Assembly: GCA_031280645.1 (NCBI GenBank)
Contig: JAITGL010000041.1
Coordinates: forward strand, 1 to 63,959
DNA length: 63,959 nt
Origin: Tannerellaceae bacterium
GTDB lineage: Bacteria > Bacteroidota > Bacteroidia > Bacteroidales > Tannerellaceae
Direction: 5' to 3'
Shown here: positions 36,419 to 46,400 of the stretch, piece after piece
How positions within the stretch are numbered: the stretch's first letter is position 1
Layout of the letters: every line of letters starts with the position of its first letter
Notes under the pieces: generated by a model
What the model was told of the DNA's origin: nothing
What the model saw: only the letters and a program-made list of their open reading frames with translations
Databases searched by the model: none
Translations under genes and position numbers: made by a program

Positions 36419-37528
36419 TCAGCGTTCCCGGTCAGGGTAATTTGTTATCTCCACGGCCTGCCGGCGCAGCTCTGCGACCTCGGCGGTATCGCCGCAGGCT
36501 GCCAGGATTTCGAGAGCCCGGTTTGCATGTGCCATCATCAGCCGCCTTACGTAATAAAACTTCTGATAGAATACGGCCACCTGAATCAAAGCGCGAATAT
36601 ATGGAATACGCAAAGCGCCGGCGTTGCAGGATATCGCTCTGCCGTAAGCGTCGAGGCATAGCCTGTAATATTTTTCGGCCGGGCCGGTTTTTTCCTGCTC
36701 TGCGTACATCTCGCCTATGTTAAGGCAAGTATGCGCAAAGCTCGGCAGATACGTTTCCGGATCTTCCCGTATCAATTGCTCTTCAATCCGGAATATTTCG
36801 AGGTATACCCGTTCGGCCTCTGCGAAGATCTCAAGTTTTCCATAAGAAGTAGCCAGATTGTTAAGAATGAAAATCCTTATTTCGTTATGAGTGTCCTGAT
36901 CGCAGCTTTCGTCTTTAGAATATAAATCCAAAGCCTTCTTATAGTGCGTAACCGCAATCCAGTGATCGTTAAGCTTATTACAGATAAACGCCAGTCCCAT
37001 ATAAGCCATGGCAATGAACTTGTTGTCGGGCTTGGCCTCCCGGCTTGAAATTGCGAGCGCCTTATCATAGCATTGCTTTGCCTCGGGAAACTTCTCGCCG
37101 TCGACCAGGCAGTTTCCCAGCATTACAAACGCCTTAAGCGTCGGAAACATCCGGGCAGACTTCCTGAAATACTTTTCAGCCTTCTTCTTCTTATCCTTCG
37201 CATAAGCCCTAAAGCCCATAACGAAACACAATAGCGCCAGCCCCTTAGAATCCATTACAAGCGAAAGCAGCTTGCGGAGCGCCCCAACCTTTTCCGGTTC
37301 AGGCTTTCGCTTTTTGCGGGCGTTGAGTATCAAAAGGGTTATACCCAGCAAAGAGATCAATCCGCAAAAAAGCGAATGACGCAAAGCCTTCGGATTGCCG
37401 TTAGCGATCGACAGTATTATATTCCGCAAATCATAATACCCCGACGCCTCCGGGCAAAACGGAGCGGCAGTCCCAAGCGATGCGATTACCAGCCAGATTG
37501 CAAGCAAGCCCCATACGATTATCCTCAT
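36419..37528 (-). CDS. Membrane-anchored tetratricopeptide-repeat protein
   Basis: Protein of 369 residues with two N-terminal membrane segments (IIVWGLLAIWLVIASLG, residues 3-20, and LFCGLISLLGITLLIL, about 53-69) and then TPR units in the cytoplasm (KAEKYFRKSARMFPTLKA, FPEAKQCYDKALAISS, WIAVTHYKKALDLY, FAEAERVYLEIFRI, TGPAEKYYRLCLDAYG). It is paralogous to the neighbour at 35388 and is 122 bases upstream of it. A TATCTTGC element at 37564-37557 lies about 30 bases before the ATG and overlaps the first, in-phase unit of array 3. Confidence 0.8.
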   Translation of the reverse strand: MRIIVWGLLAIWLVIASLGTAAPFCPEASGYYDLRNIILSIANGNPKALRHSLFCGLISLLGITLLILNARKKRKPEPEKVGALRKLLSLVMDSKGLALLCFVMGFRAYAKDKKKKAEKYFRKSARMFPTLKAFVMLGNCLVDGEKFPEAKQCYDKALAISSREAKPDNKFIAMAYMGLAFICNKLNDHWIAVTHYKKALDLYSKDESCDQDTHNEIRIFILNNLATSYGKLEIFAEAERVYLEIFRIEEQLIREDPETYLPSFAHTCLNIGEMYAEQEKTGPAEKYYRLCLDAYGRAISCNAGALRIPYIRALIQVAVFYQKFYYVRRLMMAHANRALEILAACGDTAEVAELRRQAVEITNYPDRER

Positions 37529-37595
37529 AACGTATTATTAATTTTTTATTCGGACGCAAGATAACGATTCCCTCCGTATCTTATTTCGAGACCGG

Positions 37596-39235
37596 CGGAA
37601 TTGTTCCCACGCCCGTTATTTTTTCCGGCAGATCTTCTCAACGCTGCAACGCTCCGCGCGGAACCCCGGCAGCCCGTCGCAATGTTACGAACGGCCGGAT
37701 TGATTTTCGGCGGCCCGTCGGAATTGTTCCCACGCCCGGTAATTTTTCCGGCAGATCTTCTCATGGCTGCAACCGTCCGTGTGGAGCCCCGGCAGCCCGT
37801 CGCAACGTTACGATTTGCCGAATTGATTTCCGTCGAGCTTTCGCAACGTTGCGATTTGCCGAATCGTTTTCCGGCAGCTCATCGCAACGTTGCGATTTGC
37901 CGAATTGATTTTCGGCGGCTCGTCGCAACGTTACGATTTGCCGAATCGTTTTCCGGCGGCAAATCTCAACGTTACGAAATGCCGAATCGTTTTCCGTCGA
38001 GCTTTCGCAACGTTACGAAATGGCGAATGGATTTCCGGCGAGCTTTCGCAACGTTACGATTTGGCGAATCGTTTTCCGGCGGCTCGTCGCAACGTTACGA
38101 AATGCCGAATGGATTTCCGTCGAGCTTTCGCAACGTTACGAAATGGCGAATGGATTTCCGGCGGCCCGTCGCAACGTTGCGATTTGGCGAATCGTTTTCC
38201 GGCGGCCCGTCGCAACGTTACGATTTGCCGAATTGATTTCCGGCGGCTAATCTCAACGTTACGATTTGGTGAATGGATTTCCGTCGAGCTTTCGCAACGT
38301 TGCGAAATGCCGAATCGTTTTCCGGCGGCTCATCTCAACGTTACGATTTGGTGAATTGATTCCCGGCGGCTCATCTCAACGTTACGATTTGCCGAATCGT
38401 TTTCCGGCGGCTGATCTCAACGTTACGATTTGGCGAATTGATTTCCGTCGGCAAATCTCAACGTTACGATTTGGCGAATTGATTTCCGTCGGCAAATCTC
38501 AACGTTACGATTTGGTGAATGGATTTCCGGCGAGCTTTCGCAACGTTACGATTTGGCGAATGGATTTCCGTCGAGCTTTCGCAACGTTACGATTTTGCGA
38601 ATTGATTTCCGGCGGCAAATCTCAACGTTACGATTTGGCGAATTGATTTCCGTCGGCAAATCTCAACGTTACGATTTGGCGAATCGTTTTCCGGCGGCAA
38701 ATCGCAACGTTACGATTTGCCGAATGGATTCCCGTCGAGCTTTCGCAACGTTACGATTTGCCGAATTGATTTCCGGCGGCAAATCTCAACGTTACGATTT
38801 GGTGAATGGATTTCCGGCGAGCTTTCGCAACGTTGCGAAATGCCGAATCGTTTTCCGGCGAGCTTTCGCAACGTTGCGATTTGCCGAATTGATTTTCGGC
38901 GGCTCGTCGCAACGTTACGATTTGCCGAATCGTTTCCCGGCAACACGTCGCAACGTTACGAACGGCTGAACTGATCCCCGGCAACCCGTCGCAACGTTAC
39001 GAACGGTAGAACGGTTTCCCGGCAACCTTTCGCAACGTTACGAACGGCTGAACTGATCCCCGGCAACCCGTCGCAACGTTACGAACGGTAGAACGGTTGC
39101 CCGACAACCCGTCGCAACGCCGCGAACGGCAGAACTGATTCCCGGCGCCACGTCGCAATCTTGCGAACGGCTGAACGGTTGCCAGGCAGCCTGCCGCAAC
39201 GCTGCGAAACCGGGAATTGAAAATCCGGCAACCGG
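37596..39235. repeat. Tandem array 3: 40 units of exactly 41 bp
   Basis: The anchor CGCAACGTTACG (or CTCAACGTT, CGCAACGTTGCG) occurs every 41 bases, for example 37801, 37842, 38047, 38293, 38498, 38826, 38949 and 39195. From 37801 to 39195 there are 35 units without one indel. Diverged units at 37596, 37637, 37678, 37719 and 37760 and near 39236 keep the same phase. CGCAACGTTGCG is a perfect 12-base palindrome. Between anchors, three short blocks vary independently among a few options: ATTTGCC/ATTTGGC/ATTTGGT/AAATGCC/AAATGGC; GAATCGT/GAATTGA/GAATGGA; and GGCGGCTCGT/GTCGAGCTTT/GGCGGCAAAT and relatives. The array lies between divergent TPR and helical-protein genes. Confidence 0.96.
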
Positions 39236-39286
39236 TTGCAATTTTTCATTCGTTAAATATAATTTTGACGAAAGAAAAAACATGTT

Positions 39287-39315
39287 TTGTTTGTTTAAAC
39301 AAATAATTATATTTG
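39287..39315 (+). promoter_or_regulatory. Promoter of helical paralog A
   Basis: TTG (39287-39289) and TATATTTG (39308-39315) are 18 bases apart, 37 bases before the ATG and 50-80 bases after the end of array 3. Confidence 0.6.
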
Positions 39316-39352
39316 CAGCCGGATACTAATACACCATTAAAGAATAAACGAG

Positions 39353-40276
39353 ATGAAGAAATTCATTACCATTACGTATAAAACTTTGTTGCGTAAGCTC
39401 CTGATTGGCGAGCACTTTAATTTTTTTGAGACCGGGGTTATCGTTCCGCTTACAGCCTTAATGGCCGGTTTGCCCATGCTGACCGCAATGTTCAACGCCC
39501 TCAAGGCGGTTTTTGCAAAGGAAGACAACCTGTTTAAGCTTAGCCAGCAGGCCTTTCAAACCAAGGAGATAAAGCTTCAGCATGAAATGAGAGTTAATTA
39601 CTTCATTTTCCTGTGGGATGCGGTAGATATATTAAGGTATGAGGCCAATCCCGGAATTGCGCAGGCTGTGGCGAAAATCGACTACCTGCATCACACTTAC
39701 GAGAACCTGCCGAGCGAAACCTATTACGATATGACCGGCACGATGACTAACTTCCTCCAGGATTGCGCCCTCGCAGAGTATCAGGATGCTTTCACAACCC
39801 TGTCGGGCGCGGGACTGGTAGAATTTGCCCCGATCATAACCCGGATAAACGCGGCGCAGCTTGCGTTCAAAAACCTCTACCAGTCGCGGGCCGTAGACAA
39901 GGAGCATGTGGCTCAACTCGGACTGTTGAGCGAGGTGCGGTTCGACGTCGACGAGGTGTTCGATTCCTTTGTTGAAGCCGTTAATACGGCGTGGGCGTCG
40001 AACGAGTACGGAACCAAAGACGCCGATCTCCGGTCCAAACTGCTTGAGGTGAAAGAACTTTTGGTTGCCGCCATCCACCAGGCGCAACTGGCTTTGTCGC
40101 GCAGGGGCAGGCACCGTAAAACCAAAGAAGACGGGAAGACCGACGACTCTACCCAAACTCCCGACATTTCAAACCCGCCGGCGCCCGACACGCCTCCCCA
40201 AACTCCGGATACAACGCCCCCAACCATTGATCCCGACGAGCTGAATCCGCCGGCCGTAGGCGAACGCAAGGTTTAA
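39353..40276 (+). CDS. Helical protein, paralog A of a Bacteroidota family (possibly DUF6261)
   Basis: Protein of 307 residues with no signal peptide and mostly alpha-helical composition. The N-terminus KKFITITYKTLLRKLLIGEHFNFFE matches the proteins at 49018-49812 and 60048-60890 (KKLISIRFxxLLxKLxNGEHxxFY), and a second shared block is RAVDKEHVAQLGLLSEVRFDVDEVFDSFVEAVN. The C-terminus is a low-complexity proline/threonine/aspartate tail (residues 252-307), whose repeats TPDxSNP and IDPDELNPP are also seen in the pseudogene at 28338. The family assignment is from memory; function unknown. Array 3 is upstream and three HEAT-like genes follow. Confidence 0.72.
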   Translation: MKKFITITYKTLLRKLLIGEHFNFFETGVIVPLTALMAGLPMLTAMFNALKAVFAKEDNLFKLSQQAFQTKEIKLQHEMRVNYFIFLWDAVDILRYEANPGIAQAVAKIDYLHHTYENLPSETYYDMTGTMTNFLQDCALAEYQDAFTTLSGAGLVEFAPIITRINAAQLAFKNLYQSRAVDKEHVAQLGLLSEVRFDVDEVFDSFVEAVNTAWASNEYGTKDADLRSKLLEVKELLVAAIHQAQLALSRRGRHRKTKEDGKTDDSTQTPDISNPPAPDTPPQTPDTTPPTIDPDELNPPAVGERKV

Positions 40277-40296
40277 CATGGTAGAAAAAAATAATG

Positions 40297-40329
40297 GCCG
40301 CCGGACTGAACGTTACGGCGGCTTTTTTT
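40297..40329 (+). terminator. Terminator after helical paralog A
   Basis: GCCGCCG (40297-40303) pairs perfectly with CGGCGGC (40316-40322), followed by seven Ts. Confidence 0.85.
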
Positions 40330-40430
40330 GCATTTAACCTTACAATCACAGTATTCAATTCATTTGATTATATTCGCGGCTTACCGTTGCAACTTAATTC
40401 AGGCAAGGAAGAAAAACGTTTAATCTTAAA

Positions 40431-41309
40431 ATGTATAATAATATGGAGGAGAAATGGCATAGCAATAATACCGATAATAATCTGCTCGCAGCAATAAAAA
40501 AAGACAACCAGGCAGAGGTTGCCCGGATTGCCAAAGAAGCGCCGGGCCGGCGCGCGCGTTGCGAAGCCCTCGGCAACCTTGAGGCCGGCGATCGGCAGGA
40601 TGCGATACTCAGGCTTGCATTGAGCTGCGCTTCGGAAGAAGTCAGGAAGCCTGCCGTCGGAAAGCTTGCAGCGGCCGATCGCCGGAACCTCCTCCCGGCG
40701 CTTGCGGCGCGCAAGCTCGGCCCGAAGTACAGCTTACCGCTTTTGATCCGGATCGCTGAAGACCGCGACCGGGAAGAAAAGTCGGTCTGCAAGGAGGCCT
40801 TCCGCCGTATCGCTGCTCCCGCCGGCCGGGCAAGCATTGCGGAGATTGTGAAGATATGCGCCGGCGGATTTCTCTTCAATAATCCGCTGCAAACCCTTCT
40901 TCCGCTTCCCGGCAGGCTAACCGGCCGGGAATATGTTGCCGGCGCAGCTCCGGGCGCCGAACGCAACGCAGGCATAACCGCAGCCGGAAAACCTGCGGGC
41001 CGTCAACGCCTTGCCCGCGCAGCCCCGGATACCTCCTGCAAGGTGATACGCGGCGCCGCCCTGCCGGAAATTACGGCTAAGGAACTCTTACCTCCGATAA
41101 CCGCCCGACTGGGCAAGGAAATGGAACGCGGCGCGGACAACCCGGAGCGGAATCATTTTAAAGACATACTGCCGCGCATCTGCCGCAACTTTTACGGTCC
41201 TGCCCTTAAAGAGCAGATAATGACTTGCCGGGGAACCGTTGCCGGCGACGGCAAACGGCCCTACCCTCCCGCAGGCCGCTTCATGGTTAACCGGGGCGGC
41301 GAGGGTTAA
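40431..41309 (+). CDS. HEAT-like repeat protein, degenerate member
   Basis: Protein of 292 residues, very rich in alanine, arginine and glycine in its second third (GREYVAGAAPGAERNAGITAAGKPAGR). The N-terminal half has HEAT-like helix pairs (AEVARIAKEAPGRRARCEALGNLE, RLALSCASEEVRKPAVGKLAAADR). The C-terminal PPITARLGKEMERGADNPERNHFKDIL is a weak match to the shared motif of its neighbours. The start could be 40443 instead. A TATATTCG element lies at 40369-40376. The high-GC, low-complexity middle suggests drift. Confidence 0.6.
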   Translation: MYNNMEEKWHSNNTDNNLLAAIKKDNQAEVARIAKEAPGRRARCEALGNLEAGDRQDAILRLALSCASEEVRKPAVGKLAAADRRNLLPALAARKLGPKYSLPLLIRIAEDRDREEKSVCKEAFRRIAAPAGRASIAEIVKICAGGFLFNNPLQTLLPLPGRLTGREYVAGAAPGAERNAGITAAGKPAGRQRLARAAPDTSCKVIRGAALPEITAKELLPPITARLGKEMERGADNPERNHFKDILPRICRNFYGPALKEQIMTCRGTVAGDGKRPYPPAGRFMVNRGGEG

Positions 41310-41384
41310 TCGACATTTACCTGTTACGAAATATTCCTGTCCGACGTTAGCCGCCGGATATTAATCCCTAAAACATACTCTATC

Positions 41385-42245
41385 ATGAAACTTTTTGCAA
41401 AATGGAACAGTAAGACGCCTTGGACCGCCGAGGACGCCGTCAGACGGATCAGTAATCAAAAGAAGCTGGCCCGGATTGCCGTAGAGGCGCACGCCTGGGA
41501 AGCGCGAAAGCTTGCCGTTGAGAATCTCGACATAAAGCATCATCATCATCTGCTGACAGGCATTGCGAGAGACGATGTAAACGGCCTGGTGAGGATAGCG
41601 GCGAGAAAGCGGCTCATCGCCAGGAGCCATGAGCTCCTCCTTGAAAAGATTGCAACGACCGACGCCGACTACGACGTATGCCTCGAAGCGATAAAGAAAC
41701 TTACCGGTACGGAGCCTCCCGGAAATCCCTCGCCGGCCGTCGCGACCGACGAATCGTTAAAGATTCGCATGGAGGAGATGGAGCAGCTTATCGGCGAGTC
41801 GCACCGGCTGTGCTCGGTTGAGGTAGCTAAAGCAACCCCCGGCCCGTCGGCCGTTGAAGAGATAATGGGAATAATATCCGATCAAAAAATCCTGTTCGAC
41901 CTGGTGATGAACGTAAAAGATTTTGGAGTTCGCCGCGCGGCCCTTCGCAGGATAACCGACAAGGGACTGCTCCGCAGGCTGATCGTTCGCTTCGGCGAAG
42001 GCTTGAACGGCAAATACGAGAAGGATCGGAAGCAAAACGAAGATCTGCTCCTGTTTATTTACGACAAATACGACGACGTTGAGCTCCGTAAGGAAATCGC
42101 CGAGTACGACGGCATGATAATCCAGGACTGTCAGCCGGAAACGGGGCATTGGGAAGACGGCGCCGGCCTGGGCGTTAACAAGTCGTACCATATCGACGCC
42201 CCGCCGCGCTCCGCCCGCCGCTTTCATGTTCCGGAAGCGTTATGA
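41385..42245 (+). CDS. HEAT-like repeat protein
   Basis: Protein of 286 residues starting MKLFAKWNSKTPWTAEDAVRRISNQKKLARIAVEAHAWEARKLA (given by its pattern: repeated LARIA-x-EA...AR-x-LA-VE-x-L helices). HEAT-like units occupy residues 15-110 and 150-210. The C-terminal block LLRRLIVRFGEGLNGKY...NEDLLLFIYDKYDDVELRKEIAEYD is shared with the next gene and, more weakly, with 40431 and 58870. No signal peptide. Function unknown; the fold suggests protein binding. It lies 75 bases after 40431 and 42 before 42288, probably in an operon. Confidence 0.68.
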   Translation: MKLFAKWNSKTPWTAEDAVRRISNQKKLARIAVEAHAWEARKLAVENLDIKHHHHLLTGIARDDVNGLVRIAARKRLIARSHELLLEKIATTDADYDVCLEAIKKLTGTEPPGNPSPAVATDESLKIRMEEMEQLIGESHRLCSVEVAKATPGPSAVEEIMGIISDQKILFDLVMNVKDFGVRRAALRRITDKGLLRRLIVRFGEGLNGKYEKDRKQNEDLLLFIYDKYDDVELRKEIAEYDGMIIQDCQPETGHWEDGAGLGVNKSYHIDAPPRSARRFHVPEAL

Positions 42246-42287
42246 TAACGGGAGTCCCAACGGTTTAGCCTTAAAACTCAATACTTC

Positions 42288-43214
42288 ATGTTGTTCTTTC
42301 CGGAATGGAACAGCGGCAAGTTGTCGAAAGCCTTAAAGGCCGTTGAGAAGATCGGCGATCAAAAGAAGCTGGCCCGGATTGCGGTGGAGGCGACAACCTG
42401 CGCCGCGCGACAGTTAGCCGTAGAAAAGCTGGAGCCGATTCGTAGCCAGAGCCTCTTCGCCCGTATTGCGGTAGCCGACAGTCATTGGAATGTGCGCCTT
42501 GCGGCAATCGACCGGCTCTTCCCGATAGTGCATCAGCCTCTTTTCGCCAGGATCGCAACGACCGACGAGTGGTACGGGGTTCGCCGGATGGCGGTAGATA
42601 AACTTATCGCCGAGAGGCATCAGCCGCTTTTGGTTCGGATAGCCGAGAGAGAGGAAGACGATGAAGTTTTGATGGCTGCCATAGCGAAGCTCCCCGACGG
42701 TGAGAACCAGTTTCTTTTAGCCGGGATTGCCAAAAGGTCGGAGTATTGGCCTTTGCTCGAAGCGGTAATAAGCAAGCTTACCGATGTGAACCATCTGTTC
42801 GACGTGGCCCGTTACGCAAACGACGAGCGGGCCGGCCGGGCGGCTGCCATGAAGATTATTTCCGGCAGTTCCCGAACGGCTTTAACCGGGATCGTTAAAG
42901 CGAACCTTAGCGTGGCGGATGTTGAAGCGCTGATAGTAAAGATTTCGGATCAGGACGAATTGTTCCACATAGCGCTGAGCGCAAAAACCCTGGACGCCCG
43001 CAAGGCAGCCCTCTCCAAGCTGTCGGACATGGCTCTGCTCCGTCGGCTGATCGCCCTCTACGGTAGGGGCCTGAAATGCCGGGACGAGGAGGAGAGGAGA
43101 AATTATGCAAGGCTGCTGCGGTTTGTCTACAACAAATACGACGACGCTTCGGTCAGGAGGAATATTCTTGGGTATGACAGGGCTCTTTTAATAAAAGCCA
43201 TATACGACGACTGA
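42288..43214 (+). CDS. HEAT-like repeat protein
   Basis: Protein of 308 residues and the most regular of the three. About six consecutive units of around 25 residues fill residues 25-180 (KKLARIAVEATTCAARQLAVEKL, SLFARIAVADSHWNVRLAAIDRL, PLFARIATTDEWYGVRRMAVDKL, PLLVRIAEREEDDEVLMAAIAKL, FLLAGIAKRSEYWPLLEAVISKL). The C-terminal block MALLRRLIALYGRGL...LLRFVYNKYDDASVRRNILGYD is shared with 41385. Resembles phycobilisome-lyase-type HEAT repeats in spacing. It closes the run and is followed by a terminator. Confidence 0.7.
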   Translation: MLFFPEWNSGKLSKALKAVEKIGDQKKLARIAVEATTCAARQLAVEKLEPIRSQSLFARIAVADSHWNVRLAAIDRLFPIVHQPLFARIATTDEWYGVRRMAVDKLIAERHQPLLVRIAEREEDDEVLMAAIAKLPDGENQFLLAGIAKRSEYWPLLEAVISKLTDVNHLFDVARYANDERAGRAAAMKIISGSSRTALTGIVKANLSVADVEALIVKISDQDELFHIALSAKTLDARKAALSKLSDMALLRRLIALYGRGLKCRDEEERRNYARLLRFVYNKYDDASVRRNILGYDRALLIKAIYDD

Positions 43215-43249
43215 TCTCTGACGGATAGCGATGGTTACAATGAATAACA

Positions 43250-43292
43250 GGCAGGGCAATTTGACGCGTGATCGCTCTGCCGGGATTTTTTT
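43250..43292 (+). terminator. Terminator after the HEAT-like genes
   Basis: GGCAGGGC (43250-43257) pairs with GCTCTGCC (43274-43281) with one G-U pair, followed by GGGATTTTTTT. Confidence 0.75.
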
Positions 43293-43383
43293 CAGGTCGT
43301 CGCAAAGGTTGGACGTTAAGGATAGATAACGTGCAATGGCTCACAGGGAAGCGCAGGCTGGTAGGAATTTATATGAAAATGCT

Positions 43384-43391
43384 TACATTTG
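43384..43391 (+). promoter_or_regulatory. -7 element of ileS
   Basis: TACATTTG, 30 bases before the ileS ATG; no clear TTG at -33. Confidence 0.5.
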
Positions 43392-43421
43392 CGGCGCATT
43401 TTCGTAATATAAAACAAGACA

Positions 43422-46400
43422 ATGAGTAACAAAAAGTTTGCCGAGTATACAACGTTCAATCTTTCTGCCGTTAATCGCGAAGTTCTTCGTAAATGGGAGG
43501 AAGATAATATATTTCGTAAAAGCATAAAGATACGCGAAGGATCTCCCGCGTTTGTGTTTTACGAAGGGCCTCCTTCGGCCAACGGTATGCCGGGTATTCA
43601 TCACGTGGTTGCCAGAGCCATAAAAGATATTTTCTGCAGATACAAAACGATGAAAGGCTTTGCGGTAAACCGCAAAGCGGGCTGGGACACTCATGGGCTT
43701 CCGGTTGAACTCGGCGTTGAGAAAGAGCTGTGCATAACGAAAGAAGATATCGGACGAAAGATTTCGATTGCCGATTATAACGCGGCGTGTCGGAAAGCCG
43801 TTATGAAGTACACGAGGGAATGGGAAGACTTAACGCGCAAGATAGGCTTCTGGGTGGATATGGACGAGCCTTACGTAACCTGCGACAACCGTTACATAGA
43901 AACCCTCTGGCATCTGCTAAGCAAACTTTACCAAAAAGGATTACTATATAAAGGATACACCATTCAACCTTACTCGCCGGCGGCCGGTACAGGGCTCAGC
44001 ACTCATGAGCTGAATCAACCCGGCGCCTACCGCGACGTAAAAGATACAACCTGCACTGCGCAATTCCGGATCCTCACTCCCAAGCCTGCAATGACCAATC
44101 ACGGCGAAGCTTTTTTCCTTGCCTGGACAACTACGCCCTGGACGCTTCCGTCGAACACTGCCCTATGCGTAGGCCCGTCTATCCGCTACGTTGCCGTTGA
44201 AACCTGGAACGCGTATACCGGGGTGCCGATCACCGTAGTTCTTGCCCGCGATTTGGTACCCTCATATTTTGATCGGTCGGCCGAAGTAACAGCCGAAGCA
44301 TTTGCCGAATTACCGCCTTTCAAGCTTGGCGAAAAGCGTATTCCGTACAGAATTGCCGGCGAATGGAGCGGCGAGGAGCTTACCGGAATCCGCTACGAGC
44401 AACTTATCCCATGGGTGGATCCCGGCGAAGGAGCCTTCCGCGTAATACCGGGCGATTTCGTAACAACGGCCGACGGAACGGGCATCGTTCACATTGCTCC
44501 GACCTTCGGAGCCGACGACGCCAAAGTGGCCCGCATCAATGGAGCGCCTCCGCTGCTGCTTACCGACAAAGACGGGAATCAGCGTCCTATGGTTGACCTC
44601 GCCGGCAAGTTTTTCCTTCTCAAAGATCTTGATCCCGACTTTGTTCAGGAGCAGATGAACGTTGCCGACTATGATCCATTTGCCGGCAGGTACGTGAAAA
44701 ACGAATATGATCCGCAAATAGCCGACGGCGGCGAAACCCTCGATATTTCTATTTGCTTGATGCTGAAAGTACAGAACCGCGCCTTCCGTATCGAAAAGCA
44801 TATTCATAACTATCCGCATTGCTGGCGAACCGATAAGCCCGTACTTTATTATCCGCTCGACAGTTGGTTTATCCGTACCACCGCCTGCCGCGAGCGCATG
44901 ATAGAGCTTAACGAAACCATTACCTGGAAGCCTGCAAGCACCGGAACAGGCCGCTTCGGCAAATGGCTTGAAAACCTCCAAGACTGGAATCTAAGCCGTA
45001 GCCGCTTTTGGGGAACGCCGCTCCCAATATGGCGTACCGAAGACGGAAGCGAAGAAATATGTATCGGCTCCCTTGCCGAGCTGATCGCCGAGATTGAGAA
45101 GTCGATAAAGGCCGGGCTGATGGAAGAAAACCCGTATCGCAATTTCCGTCCGGGACTTTACACCAAAGAAAATTACGATAAGGCCGACCTCCACCGTCCG
45201 TACGTCGACGATATTATCCTCGTATCGTCGAAAGGCAAACCCATGAAGCGCGAGCTCGATCTTATCGACGTATGGTTCGATTCGGGCGCAATGCCTTATG
45301 CGCAGATCCACTATCCGTTTGAGAACCGCGAAGCCTTTGAGAGCGGCTCTATCTTTCCCGCAGATTTCATTGCCGAAGGCGTTGATCAAACTCGCGGATG
45401 GTTCTTCACCCTCCACGCAATAGCTGCGATGACCTTTGACAGTGTTTCCTTCAGGGCCGTAGTGTCGAACGGGCTGGTGCTTGATCGTAACGGCAACAAG
45501 ATGTCGAAGCGTCTTAACAATGCCGTTGATCCGTTTGAGACAATAGAACAGAACGGCTCCGATCCGTTACGCTGGTATATGATAACCAACGCCTCGCCCT
45601 GGGATAACGTTAAGTTTGATCCGGATGGGCTTGAGGAAGTAAAGCGCAAATTCTTCGGAACGCTATATAATACGTATTCCTTCTTCGCTCTCTATGCCAA
45701 CGTTGACAACTTCGACGGATCGCAGCCTGAAGGATCCTGCGCCGACCGTCCGGAGATAGACCGCTGGATCCTATCGCTGCTCAACAGCCTGACGCGCAAC
45801 GTTGACTCCTGCTTCGACAATTACGAGCCAACCCGCGCCGGACGCGCTATATCCGACTTTGTGGTGAATCACTTGAGCAATTGGTACGTCCGCCTCAACC
45901 GTCGCCGGTTCTGGGGAGGCGAAATGAACGCCGACAAGATCTCGGCATATCAAACCCTATACGCATGTCTCGAAACCGTGGCCCGGCTGATGGCCCCCAT
46001 CGCCCCGTTCTACTCCGACCGCTTGTTTACCGACCTTGTGAGCGTAACCGGACGCAACAGCGCAGAGTCGGTACACCTTGCCGACTTCCCCGTCTGCAAC
46101 GAATCGCTCATCGACGCCGAGCTTGAAGAACGGATGCAACTTGCCCAGGAGATATCTTCGATGACGCTGGCACTCCGCCGGAAAGTAAACATCAAGGTTC
46201 GCCGGCCGCTGCAAGCTCTCATGATCCCCGTTGCCGACGCCGGTGTCCAAGAAAAAATAGAAGCGGTGAAGAATCTTATCCTGAACGAAGTGAACGTTAA
46301 GGAAATGATATTTGTAGACGGATCGGCCGCAACGCTCGTCAAAAAGGTTAAGCCCGACTTCAAGAAGCTCGGCCCCCGCTACGGCAAGATCATGAAGCCC

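Noticed and set aside
37601..38984. Several overlapping ORFs across array 3 on both strands
   Set aside because: 41 bp times three gives 41-residue peptide repeats in every frame; the DNA, not the peptide, is conserved.
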